DNA from: Gloeomargarita sp. SKYG116
GTDB taxonomy: Bacteria > Cyanobacteriota > Cyanobacteriia > Gloeomargaritales > Gloeomargaritaceae
DNA length: 42,456 bases
NCBI GenBank assembly: GCA_025056115.1
Contig: JANWVM010000019.1
Coordinates: 1-42,456 of the forward strand
Reading direction: 5' to 3'
Position 1 is the stretch's first letter. The number at the start of each line of letters is the position of its first letter. A program made the position numbers and the translations under genes. Positions 28,994 to 37,173 of the stretch are shown in pieces. The notes beneath the pieces were generated by a model. The model was not told the origin of the DNA, searched no databases, and saw only the letters and a list, made by a program, of their open reading frames with translations.

Positions 28994-30021
28994 GGACCAA
29001 CTCGTGCTGCTGCTCGTTGCGCTTGGTCGAACAACGCTCCATCGGCAAACAGGAGCGCATTGACCTTGGCCCAACCGCCGAAATCGCTGATTTTGTAAAT
29101 ACGATTCACCGGTTGGAACCGCTGGGCAAATTGCTTACGCACCTCTGGGTCATAGGGCCGATAGCCCGTCTCAGCATAAATCTCTTGTCCTCGCCGGCTG
29201 AACAGAAACCGTGTGAATGCCTCAGCGACTGTGCGAGTGCCCCGGCGGTCCACCACCCGGTCAATCACCGTCACCGGAAAGTCCACCTGCACATTAGGCG
29301 AAGGGGCTATGTAGGGAAAATCGCGGGGAATGGCCTCGTTCAAAAACAGCACCTCATTTTCAAAATTAATCATCACATCCCCGATGCGGTTTTTCACAAA
29401 TTTATCCGTGGCATCTCGCCCAGAAGTCGCTAGCACTTTGGTGTTGGCGATTAACCGGTTGAGGTACTCCTGCGCCTTGGCCTCGCCGACGGTTTTCTGC
29501 ACCGCTCCAAACCCGGCTAGGATGCCCCAGCGGGCATTTCCCGACGTCTTAGGATTGATCAGTAACACTTCCACATCAGGGCGGATCAAGTCACTCCAGG
29601 TGCGGATGTTCTTGGGATTGCCGGGGCGGGTGACCAACACCATCACACTGGTCGCCGGTATGGCCCGGTTGGGAAGTCGTTGTTGCCAGTCCGGTCGCAC
29701 CAGCCCCTTTTCCACCAGCGGGTCAATGTTGCTCTGGATGTTTTGCGCCAGGATGTCTGCTTCCAATCCCCCCAAAATTGCCCGGGTTTGCGCTCCCGAC
29801 GGGCCATAGGATTCTTTGAACGTCACCCGCTGACCTGTGCGCGCCTGCCATTGCTTCTGGAACTCGGGAATCATCTTCGCAAATACCGGCTTGGCCACCG
29901 CATAGGCCACCAAAGTCAATTCGGTTCCCCGCTGTGCCTGTACCCACCACGCCGGGAGCGTGCCTAGACCCACACCTGCTACCCCCGCCATCGCCATCAG
30001 TACGTAGCGTCGCTTGGTCAT
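28990..30021 (-). CDS. sbpA: Periplasmic sulfate-binding protein
   Basis: A 343-residue sulfate/thiosulfate-binding protein. A twin-arginine-free signal sequence (MTKRRYVLMAMAGVAGVGLG) is followed by the mature start TELTLVAYAVAKPVFAKMI. Family blocks include FKESYGPSGAQTRA, LLINPKTSGNARWGILA and FENEVLFLN. It delivers sulfate to the CysT/CysW permease. The ATG at 30021 is preferred; the frame also begins at a TTG three codons earlier. A TATATT box on the minus strand near 30080-30085 could be its -10. It is coupled to cysT by a 4-nt overlap. Confidence 0.94.
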   Translation of the reverse strand: MTKRRYVLMAMAGVAGVGLGTLPAWWVQAQRGTELTLVAYAVAKPVFAKMIPEFQKQWQARTGQRVTFKESYGPSGAQTRAILGGLEADILAQNIQSNIDPLVEKGLVRPDWQQRLPNRAIPATSVMVLVTRPGNPKNIRTWSDLIRPDVEVLLINPKTSGNARWGILAGFGAVQKTVGEAKAQEYLNRLIANTKVLATSGRDATDKFVKNRIGDVMINFENEVLFLNEAIPRDFPYIAPSPNVQVDFPVTVIDRVVDRRGTRTVAEAFTRFLFSRRGQEIYAETGYRPYDPEVRKQFAQRFQPVNRIYKISDFGGWAKVNALLFADGALFDQAQRAAARVGP

Positions 30022-30177
30022 AACCCTCAAAACCCTATAGGAATACTGGTGATTTTAGCACGAGACGAGGGCACTGGATAATATAGCTAGGCGATTGATG
30101 GTTGCTATCCCCTGGGTCGCAGGGCGTAACCCCGTTTTGGTTTTTTCGGTTGTCTCCTAGGACCAACTAAAGGAGAT

Positions 30178-30498
30178 ATGGTGTGGCTGGTGATTGGCAT
30201 TAATTTGGTCGTTTGCTGGGGCTGTTGGCGGCTGGTGCAGTTCCTGGTGGGGTTGCGGCGGACGCTGGTGGGGGTTACCCGGGCGATTGACGGGGCAGAG
30301 CGAGTCACCCACCATTTTTTAGTTGGGGCGCCGGCGGCCATTCGGTTGGGGCAGGTGGGGGCGCAGGCGGTACGGCAGCAATTACCTCAGTGGCGTCAGT
30401 ACGGGCAACGGGTGCAGCAGGCGCTCACGCTGCTGGTGTGGTTACAGCGGGGTCTGCAGGCCTTTCAATCCAGCACCAGTGGCAGTTGTCGCCGGTAG
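30178..30498 (+). CDS. Small membrane-anchored protein of unknown function
   Basis: A 106-residue protein with one N-terminal membrane helix (WLVIGINLVVCWGCWRLVQFLVGL), followed by an amphipathic, Gln- and Arg-rich region. AAAGGAG lies just upstream, but only 2 nt from the ATG at 30178. The GTG at 30181 would have better spacing, so the start is uncertain by one codon. It looks like a cyanobacterial conserved hypothetical. Its 3' end overlaps the convergent sfsA gene by 34 bp. Confidence 0.65.
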   Translation: MVWLVIGINLVVCWGCWRLVQFLVGLRRTLVGVTRAIDGAERVTHHFLVGAPAAIRLGQVGAQAVRQQLPQWRQYGQRVQQALTLLVWLQRGLQAFQSSTSGSCRR

Positions 30499-31181
30499 GC
30501 AATCCCACTAGGGTCCACGCTGAATTGGCAGGGTAGGATTTCAACGCCCTGGCGAACGGCTTGGCGTAGGAGTTGGCCGTAGATGGGGTCAGCCTTATCC
30601 CCCGGCGCAAAATGGGTGCAGTCGCTCCGGCCGATGAAGTAAATCAGGACTGCTCGCGCCTGGGGCACTAACCGCAGCAACTCCCGTAGGTGTTTTTGGC
30701 CGCGTGTTGTCACTGTATCGGGGAATAGGGCCAGTCGTCCCTGCACCCAGGTTGTGTTTTTGACCTCAACGTAGATAGGCCGTTGCCCCCCAGTGAGACA
30801 AAAATCGGCTCGACTGCCCTCGCTACCGTAGGGGACTTCCCCCTGAATGTAGTGGTAGTCATCAATTTCTGGCAGGCCATGTTGCTCCAACAACCGTCGC
30901 ACCACCGGATTGGGGCGGGCGGTATTGATATTGACCCAGGTGGGTTCCGTATCTTCCACATGAATCAACTCCCAGGTGTATGGCAGTTTGCGTTTAGGAT
31001 GGGGTTGGTGGGAGACGCACACGGGGCGTCCGGGCACTGCCACCCCTGTCATCGGGCCAGTATTCGGACAATGGGCGGTGATCACTTCCCCGGTGTCGAG
31101 GCAGATATCGGCGAAAAACCGTTGATACCGTTTTTGCAAGCGACCGGTCAATAGGGGAGGATAGGTGTAAAGCAGGGTCAT
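30465..31181 (-). CDS. sfsA: SfsA family protein (sugar fermentation stimulation protein A)
   Basis: A 238-residue SfsA, full length for the family. Typical blocks are ITAHCPNTGPMTGV near residue 35, RADFCLTGG followed by PIYVEVKNTTW (about 125-145), and the FPDTVTTRGQKHLREL segment. The D...E-V-K arrangement fits the proposed PD-(D/E)XK-like nuclease domain of SfsA. In E. coli the protein binds DNA and affects maltose genes; its role in cyanobacteria is unknown. Its 3' end overlaps the small membrane-protein gene on the opposite strand. Confidence 0.95.
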   Translation of the reverse strand: MTLLYTYPPLLTGRLQKRYQRFFADICLDTGEVITAHCPNTGPMTGVAVPGRPVCVSHQPHPKRKLPYTWELIHVEDTEPTWVNINTARPNPVVRRLLEQHGLPEIDDYHYIQGEVPYGSEGSRADFCLTGGQRPIYVEVKNTTWVQGRLALFPDTVTTRGQKHLRELLRLVPQARAVLIYFIGRSDCTHFAPGDKADPIYGQLLRQAVRQGVEILPCQFSVDPSGIAYRRQLPLVLD

Positions 31182-31351
31182 GGCTCAGTGGCTGCAGCGT
31201 CAACCGCACCAGCTTACAGCAGGTTGCCCAGGAAACCAAGCCGCACCCGATCCAGGTCAACATCTGGGATTGGCGACAGCATTTGGCCAGCCTTGACGCC
31301 GATGGAACCAACTCGCCACACTGGGATAGGAGCGCCCAGGAGTCTGTTGCG

Positions 31352-31546
31352 ATGGACGGGTTTTGGACGAATGTCGGACGGTACATGAGCTACTTTGTTA
31401 CCGTCATTTTGGGAGTCCTGTTGACAGCAGCCCGTAGTTTGCAACGCTTAAGTCAACGGCCGGTGACTGCTATTGCCACCGTCACGCTCTTGGCCAGCGG
31501 TGTCAGTTTGGTGTATTTCACCCTGCTAGCCATGTTGGGGTACTGA
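31352..31546 (+). CDS. ycf33: DUF751 family protein, Ycf33-like
   Basis: A 64-residue protein with two membrane segments (YFVTVILGVLLTAA and TAIATVTLLASGVSLVYFTLLAML). The start MDGFWTNVGRYMSYF matches the conserved N-terminus of DUF751/Ycf33, a family in cyanobacteria and some plastid genomes with unknown function. The ATG at 31352 is supported by AGGAG at 31338-31342. An in-frame TTG at 31283 would add 23 residues and is less likely. A GC-rich hairpin follows the stop. Confidence 0.85.
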   Translation: MDGFWTNVGRYMSYFVTVILGVLLTAARSLQRLSQRPVTAIATVTLLASGVSLVYFTLLAMLGY

Positions 31547-31554
31547 AAAGGGAG

Positions 31555-31576
31555 AAGGGCCGGTTGCCCGACCCTT
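31555..31576. terminator. Probable hairpin terminator after ycf33
   Basis: AAGGG (31555-31559) pairs with CCCTT (31572-31576), and CGG pairs with CCG inside, around a TTGC loop with one mismatch. There is no T-run on the plus strand. On the minus strand the sequence after the stem is moderately T-rich, so it may serve both convergent genes. Confidence 0.45.
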
Positions 31577-31700
31577 GTGCGCCCTGTGGAACGTTTGCTC
31601 CAGTCGCTATCTTCAGTGTCTCTGGAAAACCCCACTCCAGCAGTGATGGACGCCTAGCCCCGCCAGTGCCGTAGATCACAGGGAGTGGGAGGGTATTCTC

Positions 31701-33062
31701 TCAACTGCGGATAAGAGCTTGTAAACGCTCAGCCAACCGGTCGGTCACGTCCTGGACTACCTGGCGAGCCGTTTTGCGACTGGCACAGTAGGCATCCCAG
31801 TAGTCATTCAGACACAGGGGTTCTCCAACCCGCACCGCCACCCAGCGTTGTCCCAAACGCACCGGCTGATTTTTTCCCCGCAAATGGTTGATGACAGACC
31901 AGAGGATTAATACAGTCTCGGCAAAACGGTCTGCTGTGGGTTTTTCGCGCACATAATCGCCGGTGACACTGGTGAGTTGCTCCACCAACTGCATGTGCCA
32001 TAGACGCAGTTCCGCTTCCTGGGCAATCCGGTCAGCGAGCCAGCGAGCCACAGGCGCCAGTTGCTCTAAATCCTGCCGGTACATCCATTCCCGCCCGACC
32101 GCTTCCAAGCGCCGACAACGGTCCGTGACTGTGCCCTCCCCGGTTACCCCAAAAAACGACTCCGTCACCTGCAACGCTACATCGCGCAAGTGGTCCAAAC
32201 GCAGGCGCAGACGGTCATGCACAGATAATTCAGCGGCAAGGTTCGGTTGCGGGTGATGGTAAAACTGGGCATAAAACGTTTCCATCTGGGTGAGGAGATA
32301 GTCAGCCAACTGTAGCAACCGGGCGTAGAGTTGGTCTTGGCGAGCCATGGAGTCGGACGGTAGCGTTGTCACCGCTGGCAGACCACAGTAGCGCTCCATG
32401 CGGGCCAGTAATTCCCCTATCCGTTGCCAAGGTGGTTGCACAAAACCGTACTGGATGCCAATGGGAATCACCACCACCGGCACCACCCGGCCTTGTTTTG
32501 CCAAATCCTCCAAACCCCAGAAACCAATTTGCGCCAGTCCCAGCTCCAATGGCCCTAAACGCTCGCTATGGTTGTTAATCCCGCCTTCAGGGGCAATCGT
32601 TAAGGGCATGTCGCCCCGCACCAGCACTTCCCGGATAGTTTTGAGGGCTAGCCGGTCGCTGCGTCCCCGCTGAATCGGAATCCCCCCCAACCGCGAAAAT
32701 AGCCAGCCCACCCATCGCCCTGCCCACAGGGGAATTCCCCGGTCATAGACAAAGTAACTATGCAATGGCAGGCGCAACGGCACACCCATTTCCCGCGCCG
32801 CCTGGGGAACCGCTCGCGCCAGTAGGTATAGCATGGCGTAGGGATCATCGAGAGTCGGATGCCGAAACGCCAGCAAAACCCGCGCGTCCCCCTGCTGGAG
32901 CCGGGCGCACCAAGGCACCAAGCGCTTAGCTCCCTCCACTCGTACCTGGGTAATCTGTAACCGGAAGCGCAGCCATGCTGGCAAGAGAAGCCGAATCAGC
33001 CCACTAACCCTGGGGTCGTACTGGGGGGGAATAAACTGCAACCCTGGTTGGGCACCCCGCAT
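31701..33062 (-). CDS. PlsC-like glycerolipid acyltransferase with C-terminal extension
   Basis: A 453-residue protein. Residues about 40-250 form an acyltransferase domain with the HX4D motif (H68 to D73, in FRHPTLDD) and the second motif APEGGINNHS. The C-terminal ~200 residues are helical without a recognised domain; single-domain PlsC proteins are only about 250 residues. It probably acylates a lipid precursor at the membrane, but the exact substrate is not readable. It abuts ycf48 (TAG directly followed by ATG), so it is the third gene of rubA-ycf48-acyltransferase. Confidence 0.85.
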   Translation of the reverse strand: MRGAQPGLQFIPPQYDPRVSGLIRLLLPAWLRFRLQITQVRVEGAKRLVPWCARLQQGDARVLLAFRHPTLDDPYAMLYLLARAVPQAAREMGVPLRLPLHSYFVYDRGIPLWAGRWVGWLFSRLGGIPIQRGRSDRLALKTIREVLVRGDMPLTIAPEGGINNHSERLGPLELGLAQIGFWGLEDLAKQGRVVPVVVIPIGIQYGFVQPPWQRIGELLARMERYCGLPAVTTLPSDSMARQDQLYARLLQLADYLLTQMETFYAQFYHHPQPNLAAELSVHDRLRLRLDHLRDVALQVTESFFGVTGEGTVTDRCRRLEAVGREWMYRQDLEQLAPVARWLADRIAQEAELRLWHMQLVEQLTSVTGDYVREKPTADRFAETVLILWSVINHLRGKNQPVRLGQRWVAVRVGEPLCLNDYWDAYCASRKTARQVVQDVTDRLAERLQALIRS

Positions 33063-34052
33063 CTAGGCACCCCGATAGCGCAACAGTGTCCCGTGGTCCC
33101 CTAAGATAAATCCCTGCTCTGGTCCAAAGAAGATGATCCGGTAGAAATTCGCGGGGATGTCAGCTGCTTCTTTATCTTGTTGCCACGTTTGTCCCCCATC
33201 GTAGCTAACAAACAAAGTCCCACTGCCGCCCACGACCCACATCTCCTGGTCGGTTCGGTAGGCCATATCCAGCAGGCCAATCCCCAACAAACCCACATTG
33301 CCTTCTGGCTGAATCGGCTTGCTCCAGTGACCCTCCTGACCATCAGGATTGAACCGCAATTCCCCCGCCTGGCTGAGCATCCACAGGCCCCCGTCTGGCG
33401 TAAAGCCCATACTCTGGACGCGCCGAGAACTCTCGCGATTGTGCTGCACCCAAGCCGTTTGTCCTGGTTCCCATGTGGAATAGAAATTGCCCTTGGTCGA
33501 AACCGCCGTGTATCGTCCCTGGGGGTCCCGGTCCAAATCCCGCGCTGCGCCGAGGGCCTGTTCCACTTGGGCATGCCACGTCTGACCGCCATCATCGGTG
33601 CGGTAAATAGCTCCCAAATCCGTCGTCATCTCGGCTTGACCCGGCCCCAGAGCCACAATCGCCACTGGTACGCCTGGCAAACGCGGGTCCAAGGGAATCC
33701 GTACCCAGGTTTGACCACCATCAGTCGTGTGCAACAGCAGCGGAGGTTTACCCGTTACCCAGCCCTCGCCAGCTTTGATACTCACCCCAGTCAGGCGATA
33801 CTTCCCTTCCCCCAAATCCAACGTGCGCAGTTGCCAGGTTTTGCCCCCGTCGGTAGTCTCCAATAACGTCGCGTCTGTCCCCACCAACCATCCGTGCTGG
33901 GGTTCTTCTGGGTCAAACGCAATATCCATCAACGTTGCCCGCGTCGGCAAATCAACCTGCTCCCAGGGATGGACAGTCAATGGCGCTGGCCCTCGACTAC
34001 ACCCCAGCAGCAACAGGCAGCATAAAATTCCCAACAGTCTTCCCCAGTTCAT
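33063..34052 (-). CDS. ycf48: Photosystem II assembly factor Ycf48
   Basis: A 329-residue lipoprotein. The lipobox LLLLGC puts the lipidated cysteine at C18, after which comes a seven-bladed beta-propeller. The repeats [27 protein letters not shown] and DGGQTWQQD are visible. Ycf48 (HCF136 in plants) acts on the lumenal side to help insert D1 into early photosystem II complexes. It overlaps rubA by 4 nt (ATGA). In many cyanobacteria psbEFLJ follow; here they do not. Confidence 0.97.
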   Translation of the reverse strand: MNWGRLLGILCCLLLLGCSRGPAPLTVHPWEQVDLPTRATLMDIAFDPEEPQHGWLVGTDATLLETTDGGKTWQLRTLDLGEGKYRLTGVSIKAGEGWVTGKPPLLLHTTDGGQTWVRIPLDPRLPGVPVAIVALGPGQAEMTTDLGAIYRTDDGGQTWHAQVEQALGAARDLDRDPQGRYTAVSTKGNFYSTWEPGQTAWVQHNRESSRRVQSMGFTPDGGLWMLSQAGELRFNPDGQEGHWSKPIQPEGNVGLLGIGLLDMAYRTDQEMWVVGGSGTLFVSYDGGQTWQQDKEAADIPANFYRIIFFGPEQGFILGDHGTLLRYRGA

Positions 34053-34375
34053 TTCAACCCGTAGAAGCTCATCAAAAACAAGAAACCTAGAATCAGACCG
34101 CCGAAGATCAGCAAGCTCTTTTGGCCTGGCGTCAGGGTATTGACCCCCAACCCGTAGCGATAGTTTTCAGGAAAACCCACGGCTTCTTTGGTACCGATAT
34201 TGGCGAATGCTGCTTTCTTGACGCCACAAACCGGACAACGCCAATCGGGCGGCAATGCCTTGAAGGGAGTTCCCGGCGGGATGCCTTTATCCGGTTGTCC
34301 TTTTTCCGGTTCGTAGATGTACCCGCAGGCGCGACACTCGTACCGGTCTAGGTCCGTCGCCGTTGTTTTCGTCAT
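34049..34375 (-). CDS. rubA: Membrane-anchored rubredoxin RubA
   Basis: A 108-residue rubredoxin. Iron ligands are C14 and C17 (CRACGY) and C47 and C50 (CPVCG), with DWRCPVCG typical of the fold. A C-terminal membrane helix ([18 protein letters not shown]) anchors it in the thylakoid. RubA is needed for photosystem II (and in some reports photosystem I) accumulation and works together with Ycf48. An AGGGTAGGT site precedes the ATG, and a CATAAT box near 34405-34410 on the minus strand is a plausible -10. Confidence 0.96.
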   Translation of the reverse strand: MTKTTATDLDRYECRACGYIYEPEKGQPDKGIPPGTPFKALPPDWRCPVCGVKKAAFANIGTKEAVGFPENYRYGLGVNTLTPGQKSLLIFGGLILGFLFLMSFYGLK

Positions 34376-34551
34376 GACCTACCCTGGAATACCGATGATC
34401 ATTATGCCATAGGCCCAGCGAATCACCGGCACCACGGCTCAGGCGAATCAGCGCAGCACCTGTCTAACCCTCACTCCCCTGCACCCACCAATAACTGCCG
34501 CTGCACTTTTTGCCTTTCCCCTATTGTTAAGAAGTGTAAAAAGCATTAATG

Positions 34552-34557
34552 TAATAT
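34552..34557 (+). promoter_or_regulatory. Possible -10 box for the DUF2605 gene
   Basis: TAATAT matches the bacterial -10 consensus in 4 of 6 positions and lies in an AT-rich patch. A TTAAGA about 18 nt upstream is a weak -35. If used, transcription would start about 34563, which favours the ATG at 34592 over the one at 34562. Confidence 0.25.
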
Positions 34558-34591
34558 AGAGATGCTTACACCTCTCTATTTCTGCAACCCT

Positions 34592-34903
34592 ATGAACTTA
34601 CCACACCTGCCCAGGTCGCCGATAGTAAAATCGCTATTAGAACCGCTTTTAGAAGACTTTACGTACTGGTTTAGCCAGGCGCAGCAGATGCTTGAGCGAG
34701 AGGCGCTGCCATTTCTATCTGCCGAACGGCGTCAGGAACTGCTCCAGCGGATTACCCAGGCCCAGTCGGAAGTTCAGGCAGCCTATTCCCTGCTCAATAG
34801 CACTGGCGTGGGGGTTGATACCACCATCTTGATGGCCTGGCACCAGTTGGTTCTGGAATGTTGGCACCTGCGTTTGCAAGCCCGTACTCACTCCCAGCTT
34901 TGA
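34592..34903 (+). CDS. DUF2605 family protein
   Basis: A 103-residue soluble helical protein. The segments LLEPLLEDFTYWFSQAQQML and WHQLVLECWHLRLQAR match what I recall of DUF2605, a cyanobacteria-only family of unknown function. The start at 34592 (MNLPHLP) is preferred over the in-frame ATG at 34562 because a possible -10 box overlaps the latter. It is followed 5 nt later by a DUF2973 gene, its usual partner in cyanobacterial genomes. Confidence 0.8.
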   Translation: MNLPHLPRSPIVKSLLEPLLEDFTYWFSQAQQMLEREALPFLSAERRQELLQRITQAQSEVQAAYSLLNSTGVGVDTTILMAWHQLVLECWHLRLQARTHSQL

Positions 34904-34908
34904 CGAAG

Positions 34909-35163
34909 ATGATGCTCCTACATTTGCTTTACGTCGTTCTCTTTACCGTACTCGCTGTCTTTGCCCTGGGCAACTTGTTGCGCAGTTTAATCATGCTCAG
35001 TCTGGAATCCCAGTATCCCCGGCAGCGGTCAGCCTCTCACCCCGAGTTATTTGATGGGGAAGGAAATCCTATTGAGGAACCCTTGTTGGTGGTGCGCAGT
35101 GTCAATTTGGAAGAAGCGCGGCAGCAGCTAGACCGGCTCTACGAAGCCGACGACGAATCGTAG
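34909..35163 (+). CDS. DUF2973 family membrane protein
   Basis: A protein of about 84 residues starting MMLLHLLYVVLFTVLAVFAL, one membrane helix followed by NLLRSLIMLSLE and an acidic soluble tail ending LYEADDES. This matches the cyanobacterial DUF2973 family of unknown function. Two consecutive ATGs (34909 and 34912) are equally possible. The frame is open further upstream into DUF2605, but the conserved part begins here. Its end overlaps the convergent ictB gene by 25 bp. Confidence 0.8.
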   Translation: MMLLHLLYVVLFTVLAVFALGNLLRSLIMLSLESQYPRQRSASHPELFDGEGNPIEEPLLVVRSVNLEEARQQLDRLYEADDES

Positions 35164-36452
35164 GTGCTCCAAACCAGCGCCACATTAAACCACCAGAGCA
35201 CTTGAATCTGGGGCCGAAACCAGAGGGTGTCTACTAGGCCGTGGGTCATCGTACCAGCCATGCCTGCCAGCAAGCCCATCAGCAAAAACGTTTGGGGGTA
35301 TGGATAGGCGTACCGGCTCGCCAGATTCCGCCAACTGCGCCGGAGAATACTAGCCGTCAAGGCGACAAACGCGCTCAAGCCCACCAGACCCGCTTCCACC
35401 GCAACCTCTAGCGGTACCGAATAGGCCCCCAGGGCATTGAAGTTCGGTCGCTGGTAGAGAGGATAGATCAGGTTAAACGCCCGGTTACCTGGCCCAATGC
35501 CCAACCAAGGATAGTCGCGAATCATCGCCAACACCGCTGCCCAGACGTTCAAGCGAAAATTATTGCTACTGTCCGCCCGTCCCGCAAAAATGCTCAAAAA
35601 CCGCAACCGCAACTGTTCCGAACGCCCCAGTATCGCCAGCGCACCAGCAACAATACAGCCTGTTCCCAGCCAGAAAAGCCACTGTTGCCAGAGAGGATGA
35701 TGTTTACGCCAGCGCCACCAGCCCCCAACCACCAGCAATCCGAAACACCCATAGACAGCTGCCAGACCTAACCAGCCGCCCCGACTGCCAGTCAGCACCA
35801 GGCAACTGCTCAGCGCCACCACCAATGTCAAGGCCAACGCCCGCTGCGCCCAGGTGCGCCAGGCAAACAAGCAACCCAAACTCATGCCCACTCCTGGCAC
35901 AAGGTAGGCTGCCAGCAGATTAGGGTTGCCAAAAACGCTGTAAACGCGGGTCGTACTGGCTAGGGGCGATTCTGGATCAATCCAGGTGGCCAGGGCTTCT
36001 GCACCGAAAAACCATTGTCGCAACCCCACAATCGCCACCCCCAAGGCCACGAGCAGGTGCCACACCATCAGCGCTTGGCCCCACCGCCGCACCCCCCGCA
36101 AGAGCGCTCCAAAGGTGCTCAGATACAGACACGCCTTGACCCATCCCACCAGCGCCGCCCGCTTTACCGGAGAAAAGGCAGTCGCCAGCGTCAGGGTCAC
36201 GCCATACAACAATGCTGTTACCCCCATGCCCTGGGGAGGAGACCACCACAGCGACCCTAGCCAGAGCACCACACCGCCTAGCAGGAGCACCCCAAGCTGG
36301 TCATTACTCAACAGCGGCAAACCCACCAGCACCAGGGCAACCCAACCCGCCAGGATGGCGTCCCAACGACCAGCCAAAGCACTACGACTAGCCCAAGCAG
36401 CCCCTTGACCCCACCAGCGAGTGAGGTAACTCGTTTGCCACCACGCCAGCAT
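35139..36452 (-). CDS. ictB: IctB-family membrane protein (Wzy/O-antigen ligase fold)
   Basis: A 437-residue protein with about ten or more membrane helices. Strong family blocks are RVYSVFGNPNLLAAYLVPG, LTGSRGGWLG, RADSSNNFRLNVW, DYPWLGIGPGN and AFNLIYPLYQRPNF. IctB was proposed as an inorganic-carbon transporter component in Synechococcus, but a direct transport role is disputed, and the fold is that of O-antigen ligases/polymerases. Its ATG overlaps the stop of the upstream small gene by one base (TGATG), so the two are coupled. The 3' end overlaps DUF2973 on the other strand. Confidence 0.93.
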   Translation of the reverse strand: MLAWWQTSYLTRWWGQGAAWASRSALAGRWDAILAGWVALVLVGLPLLSNDQLGVLLLGGVVLWLGSLWWSPPQGMGVTALLYGVTLTLATAFSPVKRAALVGWVKACLYLSTFGALLRGVRRWGQALMVWHLLVALGVAIVGLRQWFFGAEALATWIDPESPLASTTRVYSVFGNPNLLAAYLVPGVGMSLGCLFAWRTWAQRALALTLVVALSSCLVLTGSRGGWLGLAAVYGCFGLLVVGGWWRWRKHHPLWQQWLFWLGTGCIVAGALAILGRSEQLRLRFLSIFAGRADSSNNFRLNVWAAVLAMIRDYPWLGIGPGNRAFNLIYPLYQRPNFNALGAYSVPLEVAVEAGLVGLSAFVALTASILRRSWRNLASRYAYPYPQTFLLMGLLAGMAGTMTHGLVDTLWFRPQIQVLWWFNVALVWSTYDSSSAS

Positions 36453-36829
36453 CAGGCTCGCCGCATCTGCTTAGCCATTTCCAGATACATACTCATGTTT
36501 GGCCCAGGCCGTCGCCGATTGGTATTGACACTCGCTGCCGGCGTTGCAGTTGTGCTCATGGAAACCACTGGACTCGCAGTCATCGCCGGTTGGGGGCTGG
36601 GAGCTGTCACTGCAGGCGACTCACTGCGTTTGCCCAAACTCTTGGCCTCTTCAGGGTCCAGGAAAAACGTTTTATCTTCCCGAGGCTGGCCCGATCGCCG
36701 GCCAAACAACCCCAAAACTGCTGCAACCGGCCGCACCAACAAAACCGTAAAAATGGCACCTAGCAATTGACCTATCCAGGTGAATAACCGGCCAGCAACC
36801 GACAAGATCCGATTAATCACGAGCAACAT
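36452..36829 (-). CDS. Small membrane-associated protein of unknown function
   Basis: A 125-residue protein. Residues 1-42 are hydrophobic with two possible membrane segments (ILSVAGRLFTWIGQLLGAIF and VLLVRPVAAVLGLF). A charged stretch (RRSGQPREDKTFFLDPEEAKSL) and a Pro/Ala/Thr-rich low-complexity region follow. The C-terminus is basic (MYLEMAKQMRRA). No named family recognised. Coupling to ictB by a TGATG overlap suggests co-expression. Confidence 0.7.
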   Translation of the reverse strand: MLLVINRILSVAGRLFTWIGQLLGAIFTVLLVRPVAAVLGLFGRRSGQPREDKTFFLDPEEAKSLGKRSESPAVTAPSPQPAMTASPVVSMSTTATPAASVNTNRRRPGPNMSMYLEMAKQMRRA

Positions 36830-36885
36830 ACCCTTTCCCTCTCAACAACAGCTAGTTGTCTTTCATCCTATCCTAAGATTCTTCA

Positions 36886-37098
36886 TCAAGCTTCATCAAA
36901 CGCTTCAAAATCCAACAGGTGCAGGTAAGGCTCGACTAGCTCTGGGCGTTGGAAAGCAATCTTGCGCAGTAAGTGCCAATCCTGCAAGCTAGCAAAGGCA
37001 TCGGGATAATTATCTTCTTCCAATCGTTTCGCCAAGGCTGCCACGTCAGCGGGCGTCAGTTTTTTGATGGCTGGATCGACTTGAATTCTTTCTTTCAT
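36886..37098 (-). CDS. Small conserved cyanobacterial protein (DUF2555-like)
   Basis: A 70-residue acidic protein with the blocks KKLTPADVAALAKRLEEDNY, PDAFASLQDWHLLR and RPELVEPYLHLLDFEAFDEA. This pattern is strongly conserved in cyanobacteria and matches what I recall of DUF2555; function unknown. A purine-rich GGGGAGGG ribosome site precedes the ATG. It is divergent from the cysteine desulfurase gene across 75 nt. The family name is from memory and should be checked. Confidence 0.8.
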   Translation of the reverse strand: MKERIQVDPAIKKLTPADVAALAKRLEEDNYPDAFASLQDWHLLRKIAFQRPELVEPYLHLLDFEAFDEA

Positions 37099-37173
37099 CG
37101 CATCGCCCTCCCCATGCGGCTAACAAGCCTACGTTTATCTTAGCCAATCCCGACTTCATGGCAGAATGAAGCT

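Noticed and set aside
28994-29074. 27-codon N-terminal extension of cysT
   Set aside because: The extension is hydrophilic, unlike permease N-termini, and the ATGA overlap with sbpA marks the true start at 28993.
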